Of a stretch of 64,000 nt of DNA, positions 59,284-64,000 are shown one piece after another. Positions within the stretch are counted from its first letter, which is position 1. Every line of letters begins with the position of its first letter. Both the position numbers and the translations under genes were made by a program. Under the pieces are notes generated by a model. It did no database searches. It saw nothing but the letters and a program-made list of their open reading frames with translations, and was not told where the DNA came from. Origin of the DNA: CAWEQO01 sp963811225 (lineage in GTDB: Bacteria; Chloroflexota; Anaerolineae; Anaerolineales; Anaerolineaceae); NCBI GenBank assembly GCA_963811225.1, contig CAWEQO010000015.1, positions 175,374 through 239,373 on the forward strand, given 5' to 3'.

Positions 59284-62200
59284 GGCGTTGTCGGTCCATA
59301 CTGGTCAAGTCCCGTCACCGGGTTGAATAATGGGTCGCCCTTCCCGTTGCTCACTTCCTGGAGCAGCTCGATCAGGGCGTTGATCTTGTACACGTCGATG
59401 TTGTTCGCGCCCCACATCAGGTTCTGGAGGGCGTTCATCGCCCGGAACGCGCCTTCGTACTTCTCCATGTTCTCCAGTGTCCCGGTCAGTTTGTCCCATT
59501 TCGGCTCGGCTTTGACCAGCGCGTCGGCGAATACCTTGGCGTCCTCCGCCTGCTTGGCTTGCAGTCCCGCGCTCTGTTTCTGAAGTTCAATCTGGTCGTG
59601 CTGGTACTCGCGGGACAGCTTGCGGGCTTCTTCCTCGAGCTTCTGGCTCTCCTCGTACTCGGCCTTCTTGCGCTCCCAGCTCTGGGTGTCCGCCTTGTAG
59701 TTCTCCTGGCGCTGGCGCTTGCCGAGCTCGTAGTTCTCCTTGTCGAGCCGCTGGAGCGTAAGAGTGTACTCTTCCTGCTTCTTGTACTGCTCTTCCTGGC
59801 GCGCCCACAACTGCTCTTGCCGCGAGCGCTGTTCGCCGATCTGCTCTTCTTGCAGGTTGTGCGAGGCGACCGACCGGTCTCGCTGGCGCAGGAGCTGGCG
59901 GCGCTGGCGGCCCGAGGAGTAGCGGATCGCCTCGTTGATGTCTTCCATGTTCCAGGAGAACTGCATTGCGTTCTGCTGGTCCTGGAACTGCCAGTCCTGC
60001 CGGGACCACGCCTCTTGCTGCTGGAAACCCTGGTAGTTGAAGCCTAACTGCCACAGGTTGTAGGCATTCGAGGTGTTCATCCGCTGGAGCTGGATGTTTT
60101 CGCTCTTGATGGCGAACTGGTTCTGCATGACCATTCGCCGCCGCTGCTCGGCGAAGTCCGCGGCTTGCGAGCGCTGCTGCAGGGCGATCTGGCGGTCCTC
60201 GATGCCCCAGCTCGACCCTTCCGTCGGGTTGTCCCACGACCCGCCGCCGTTCGAGCCCCACAGGTAGTTCTCCTGCAAGGCGATCCCGGCCATCTGGATG
60301 CCCGCCCCCGCCACCGAGTTCTCGTAGCTCTTCTGGTTCTGGAGGAGCTGCACGTCCATCGTGCCGCCCTGGTTGTAGGCGTCGACGATCTGGCTCTGGA
60401 GCGGCGACAGGTTTCCGGCATCGAAACCAAACAGCCAGGAGGCTTTATCGACGTCGGTTCCCATCACTGGGTAATTGTTCAGGAAGTTCCCGGCCCCGGG
60501 CGAGACGTTGTTGAGCTGGCTCTGGCGGTTGGCCCACCAGGTGAAGGTCTGGTTGGCGGCGCGCCCGTTGGTCTGGAACACGCTCCGCTGGGCCTGGTCG
60601 TAGAACCGGAAGGCGGGGTTGCCGGTCTTCCAGCCCTCCCAGCTCATCCGGCTGATGTCTCCACCCATGTAGGCGGAGAGCAGGTCGGCCTGGCGGTTGG
60701 TCATTCCGGCATCGGAAAGAAGCTGGTAGGAGGCAGCGTAGTTGACGCCCTGCACCGCTAACTGAGAGGAGACGTCCGCAACCGCCCCGCCGACGTACTG
60801 GTTCATGCGCCCGGCGTAGGAGCTCATCAGGCTCATCATGCCCGGGCCGGCCTCGCCCTGGAACATCTGGTAGCCACTGATCGCCGCCGACGCGTTGTAG
60901 AGCTGCGGAACGGTCAGGTTCTTCGCCAGCTCGGTCCCGAGGTTCTCGTACGCTTCTTTCGCTGGCATCAGCGCCTGGAGCTGGCTCCCTAACTGCGCAT
61001 TGCGGGAAGAGACATAGTTAAGCGTGTCCTGCTTCTGTATGCTTCCCGCTTTCCAGTAATCCTCAAAAGCCTGGATGAAATTAGTCGTCCCGAACTTGAA
61101 GCCCGACTGGCGGGCATAGCCCTCAGCGCCCTGCTGCAACTGGGCGCTGCTCAGGCCAAGGCCGCGAGCCGCCGAGCCGAAGCCCGCCATAAGATCGTAG
61201 TTCAGGTTATCGTTGCCGTAGATCTGGCCCAGCCGATGGGTCGAGGCAAGCGTCTTGTCGGTCCCTTCCATGCTGAAGGAGGCCAGAATGCCGTTCAGGT
61301 CTTGGAGCTTGTCGGTGTCCTTGGGCGGGTTGTAGAGGTTGGTGGTCTTGGCGATGCCGGCTTTTTCTTCAAGGGTCATCTCTGACCAAGTCTGCTCGCC
61401 GTTTGTGGCCGCGTACCACGGGCGCTCGTGTTCCTTGTTATAAGCCACCTGCGCCCGCGCCCCACCGACAACCCCGGCGACAACCTGGGCGGCATTGCCA
61501 AGCGACCAGACCGGCCTGCCGTGGTAGGCGAGCTGGTTGACGGCCTCGAACCCAACGCCGCCCGCCGCTATCGTAACGCCTGCCGCCAGGCCGAGATTAC
61601 CCAGCTTCGCAGCCGTGGCCGGCGAGACCATCTTTGGCATCATCTGGGAGAGAACTTGCGCGCCCATGTACGCCGTACCGGCGACGCCGGCCCCCAGGCC
61701 GACGTACTCGCCGACGCGGGTTATGCCGCCGTTCAGGTAGCCCGACATCATGTATCCGGCAGTCTGGAAACCGCCGTACACCTCGCTGGCTGCTCTGCCG
61801 GTGCGCTCCTGAAGGATTGAGGCTTCCACGCCCCGGCTGGTCGGGACGGCGCTCGTGTTGCCGATCTCCGCCATGCGGTCGTATTCCATCCCCATGCCGG
61901 TGTCGTACTGTTCGGCGGCCTGCATGCCTGGGCCAGCCGACATGCTCCACAAGCGCTTCATCAGGTACGCGCCGTAGAGCACCTTGCCGAGCTTGCCGCC
62001 CCAGAAACCGTTGCTTCTGTCGCGAGGCTCCGCGCTGCTGGATGAGCCTCCGCTTCTGCCGCGACCACCAATGGAGTACGAACCGTTGTCGCCGGTGATG
62101 ATGGTCTCCTCGCCCTGGAGGAGTTCCTCGTCGGTCATGCCTGCGATCTTGGTTGCAGCGGTCGCGTCGCTGTCCCGAAGCTGTTGCAGGGAAGCCGCGT

Positions 62201-64000
62201 TCTTGATCTTGACCGAGCCGTGCGCGGTGCGCGACACGTTGGTCTTGCTGGTGCCGATGGCGCTGTTGACCGCGCCCAGCGCATTGTCGGTCTGCTGGCC
62301 CGCCAGTTCTTTGATGTGCGCCGCCAGGGTGCGCTCTTCCAGCTCGTTGGGCGTGCCGCGCACGCGCCCCTCGACCTCCTTGACGTAGTCGAGCAGGAAC
62401 TTGTTGATGCGCGCCCGCAGGGTGGCGGCGAAGTCGTTCGGGTCGCCGGTCGGCATCGGGCCGCTGTTGAAGGCGTGCGCCCAAGCATCCTGCGCCAGGG
62501 TGTTGGCTCGCTGGACCCCTTCGGGGCTCACGCTCACGCTGCCGTTGTTCATGAACATGCCGTTGCCCTGCGCATCGGTCGTGTAGGAGCCGACGGTTGG
62601 GCTGGCGTAACCGCGAATGGCGTAGCTGTTGGCCGCCATCGAGCTGCCGTACGAGGCGAAGGCGACCGGGTTGAGCATGGCCCGGGCCGGGTGCTGGACG
62701 CTGCCCGGAGGGGTAGGATGCCCGGTAGGCCCGACCGACGGGGTGGGCGTGCTCTGGGTGCGCGACATCGACGGATTGGCGTTCCCGTTCGCCCGGCCCG
62801 TTGCGCTGAAGGCCCAGTTGTTGTTCGGCCCGCCTGCGGCGTTGCGCGCAGGCACCGGAGTAGACGCCCGCGCCGCCATCTCGGGGGTTTGGGACGGGTT
62901 GATGACCGCGCCCGTCCCGTTGAACGCCTGGTCGATCAGCGGCGTGGTGCCGCCCTCTTCGGCGCTCGCGTACAGGTTCAGGCTTCCATCCTGGCCGTTG
63001 ACGCGCGAGATGCCCACCGCCAGCTTCTCAGCGGCGGCTTGCTGCTCGTCGGGGGAATTGCCTCGGAAGTTGTTCGCGGAGACCTCGGCGTAGACGTGCT
63101 CGGCCTGCGCGCCCTGCGAGCCGTGGTAGGTGCGCGCCTCGACCGAACCGTCTGGCCGGTGCGCGGCGTCCTCCTGCATGCGGATCTCGGCCTCTTCCCA
63201 GGTCATGCGACCGGCGAAGACCTCATCCAGGTACTTGTCTTCTGAAGGATTGATCCAGACGCCCAGGCCCTGCCCGGCGGCGGACGTCTGGATCGCCTCG
63301 AGCTGCTTGCGGTTCGACCCGACGACCATCATCTTGCTCGGGTCGGCGCCGCCGGTGATGTCCGCCTGGACGTCCCTGGCGAGCTGGGTGTACTCGTCCT
63401 CGGATTGGAAGCCGCGCACGCTGCGCTTGACCACGTTCGGGTTCGAGCTCAGTTGCGAGACTGAGCGGTCTCCAGCCGGGGTGTTGTTCAAGTTTCCGAC
63501 AGCGGAAACCAGCTCAGGCACCAGGCGGAAGTTTCTGTTCAGGTTCTCGGGCCGAACGCCCAGCTTGCGGGAGATCCAGCCGAACGGGTCTTGGATCGGG
63601 CGCAGGAAGGACCACATGCCGGCCTGGTTCTTGTCGCCGGAGACGGAGTAGGTCGCGTACGGGTTCATGCGGTGCAGGTGCTCGAACAGGGACTGGGCCG
63701 CCTTGCCGACCTGGTTCCACTCGTCGACGGCGATGTACTTGAAGCCCTTGAGCATGTTCGCCAGTTGCGGGTTGGCGTTCAGGAAGCGGGCCGGGATCGA
63801 GAGCATTTCCGACATCGTAATCTGCTGGTTGGAGCGCAGCTGCCGGTTGGCTTCCGTGAAGTAACCCTTGAAGACGTCTGGGCTCAAGCCCTGCTGGGTG
63901 ATGAACTCGTCGAACTCGGGCGTGTCGTAGTCCGCCTCGGTCATCAGTTGCGAGCGGTACAGCTCGGCAGCGTCGCCGTATTTCATCACCTGATCGGTGA
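59280..64000 (-). CDS. Partial giant phage protein: SF1 (UvrD/Rep-like) helicase motifs joined to a tape-measure-like protein
   Basis: The frame is open to the window edge, so the N-terminus (and any Walker A) is missing; about 1570 residues are visible. Numbering from GTG 63989, residues 84-95 (KYIAVDEWNQVG) fit helicase motif II, 114-128 (YSVSGDKNQAGMWSF) motif III, 150-160 (LNRNFRLVPEL) motif IV, 285-302 (ARTYHGSQGAQAEHVYAE) motif V and 321-330 (EKLAVGISRV) motif VI. A Pro/Ser/Asn linker (365-435) follows. Then come helical, Gly/Ala-rich hydrophobic stretches around 700-860 and, at about 1295-1470, a long Gln/Glu/Arg coiled coil, as in tape-measure proteins that set tail length. No stop separates the halves. 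The ATPase half may be inactive; motif II lacks the usual DEFQD. Confidence 0.75.
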   Translation of the reverse strand, partial: TDQVMKYGDAAELYRSQLMTEADYDTPEFDEFITQQGLSPDVFKGYFTEANRQLRSNQQITMSEMLSIPARFLNANPQLANMLKGFKYIAVDEWNQVGKAAQSLFEHLHRMNPYATYSVSGDKNQAGMWSFLRPIQDPFGWISRKLGVRPENLNRNFRLVPELVSAVGNLNNTPAGDRSVSQLSSNPNVVKRSVRGFQSEDEYTQLARDVQADITGGADPSKMMVVGSNRKQLEAIQTSAAGQGLGVWINPSEDKYLDEVFAGRMTWEEAEIRMQEDAAHRPDGSVEARTYHGSQGAQAEHVYAEVSANNFRGNSPDEQQAAAEKLAVGISRVNGQDGSLNLYASAEEGGTTPLIDQAFNGTGAVINPSQTPEMAARASTPVPARNAAGGPNNNWAFSATGRANGNANPSMSRTQSTPTPSVGPTGHPTPPGSVQHPARAMLNPVAFASYGSSMAANSYAIRGYASPTVGSYTTDAQGNGMFMNNGSVSVSPEGVQRANTLAQDAWAHAFNSGPMPTGDPNDFAATLRARINKFLLDYVKEVEGRVRGTPNELEERTLAAHIKELAGQQTDNALGAVNSAIGTSKTNVSRTAHGSVKIKNAASLQQLRDSDATAATKIAGMTDEELLQGEETIITGDNGSYSIGGRGRSGGSSSSAEPRDRSNGFWGGKLGKVLYGAYLMKRLWSMSAGPGMQAAEQYDTGMGMEYDRMAEIGNTSAVPTSRGVEASILQERTGRAASEVYGGFQTAGYMMSGYLNGGITRVGEYVGLGAGVAGTAYMGAQVLSQMMPKMVSPATAAKLGNLGLAAGVTIAAGGVGFEAVNQLAYHGRPVWSLGNAAQVVAGVVGGARAQVAYNKEHERPWYAATNGEQTWSEMTLEEKAGIAKTTNLYNPPKDTDKLQDLNGILASFSMEGTDKTLASTHRLGQIYGNDNLNYDLMAGFGSAARGLGLSSAQLQQGAEGYARQSGFKFGTTNFIQAFEDYWKAGSIQKQDTLNYVSSRNAQLGSQLQALMPAKEAYENLGTELAKNLTVPQLYNASAAISGYQMFQGEAGPGMMSLMSSYAGRMNQYVGGAVADVSSQLAVQGVNYAASYQLLSDAGMTNRQADLLSAYMGGDISRMSWEGWKTGNPAFRFYDQAQRSVFQTNGRAANQTFTWWANRQSQLNNVSPGAGNFLNNYPVMGTDVDKASWLFGFDAGNLSPLQSQIVDAYNQGGTMDVQLLQNQKSYENSVAGAGIQMAGIALQENYLWGSNGGGSWDNPTEGSSWGIEDRQIALQQRSQAADFAEQRRRMVMQNQFAIKSENIQLQRMNTSNAYNLWQLGFNYQGFQQQEAWSRQDWQFQDQQNAMQFSWNMEDINEAIRYSSGRQRRQLLRQRDRSVASHNLQEEQIGEQRSRQEQLWARQEEQYKKQEEYTLTLQRLDKENYELGKRQRQENYKADTQSWERKKAEYEESQKLEEEARKLSREYQHDQIELQKQSAGLQAKQAEDAKVFADALVKAEPKWDKLTGTLENMEKYEGAFRAMNALQNLMWGANNIDVYKINALIELLQEVSNGKGDPLFNPVTGLDQYGPTTP

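Larger units (their letters stand above)
50907..64000 (-). mobile_element. Prophage, tail-module end (continues past the window)
   Basis: From 51129 to the window end all genes are on the minus strand and read as a siphovirus-like tail module: tape measure, Dit-position protein, tail-tip protein, fibre/baseplate proteins, holin-like protein. It abuts the 3' end of tRNA-Met, a common att target. No integrase, capsid, portal or endolysin is in the window, so the other boundary lies outside. The 222 bases between the tRNA and the first phage gene contain short tRNA-like repeats but no gene. Confidence 0.75.

Overview
The window looks like a chromosome segment of a Chloroflexota bacterium, most likely Anaerolineae, carrying the edge of an integrated tailed phage. 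The assignment is inferred from the gene repertoire: a high-GC genome with fhaA/fhaB next to a SEDS cell-wall gene, archease-rtcB, an ABC-2 permease fused to a SpoIIM domain, many GAF and FHA signalling proteins and a cobalamin adenosyltransferase. No rRNA is present to confirm it.

Positions 1-17945 run almost entirely on the + strand. They hold the end of a QueD-like gene, a DUF123 nuclease-like gene, lspA, rluD, a threonine aldolase, purine nucleoside phosphorylase, a frameshifted membrane-anchored protein, a GNAT acetyltransferase, a membrane sensor, an S1-domain protein coupled to an FtsK translocase, a PfkB kinase, a CDP-alcohol phosphatidyltransferase, lgt, an ABC exporter (ATPase plus permease/SpoIIM fusion) and an RNase Z-like hydrolase. 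lspA and lgt, both lipoprotein-processing genes, lie in the same arm.

Positions 18-32.8 kb are mixed. They include an HNH nuclease, an epimerase, an MFS transporter with an attenuator-like leader, a frameshifted polytopic membrane protein, tyrS, and a minus-strand cell-envelope cluster: fhaA, fhaB, mtnP and an 874-residue SEDS-PBP fusion whose transpeptidase half has lost its catalytic Ser and Lys. Divergent from it are archease and rtcB, followed by ybaK and a PHP-domain protein.

Positions 32.9-36.9 kb (+) carry secG, a solute-binding protein, a PduO-type adenosyltransferase and a DUF554 protein. Positions 36.9-49.8 kb are on the minus strand: a DsbA-like protein, acetyltransferase, TPR-like protein, XRE regulator, CpaF ATPase, response regulator, two histidine kinases, a YtcJ-like amidohydrolase, parB, parA and a second PfkB kinase. 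radC and a tRNA-Met(CAT) then follow on the + strand.

From just downstream of the tRNA to the end of the window (about 51.0-64.0 kb) every gene is on the minus strand and reads like a siphovirus tail module: tape measure, Dit-position protein, large tail-tip protein, fibre/baseplate proteins and a small holin-like protein. The first of these, open at the window edge, joins superfamily-1 helicase motifs to a tape-measure-like body and is the most unusual object here.

Two further themes recur. Many gene boundaries carry very long, often perfect palindromes, each with its own sequence. Three genes are interrupted by single-base frameshifts, which may be assembly errors or real.
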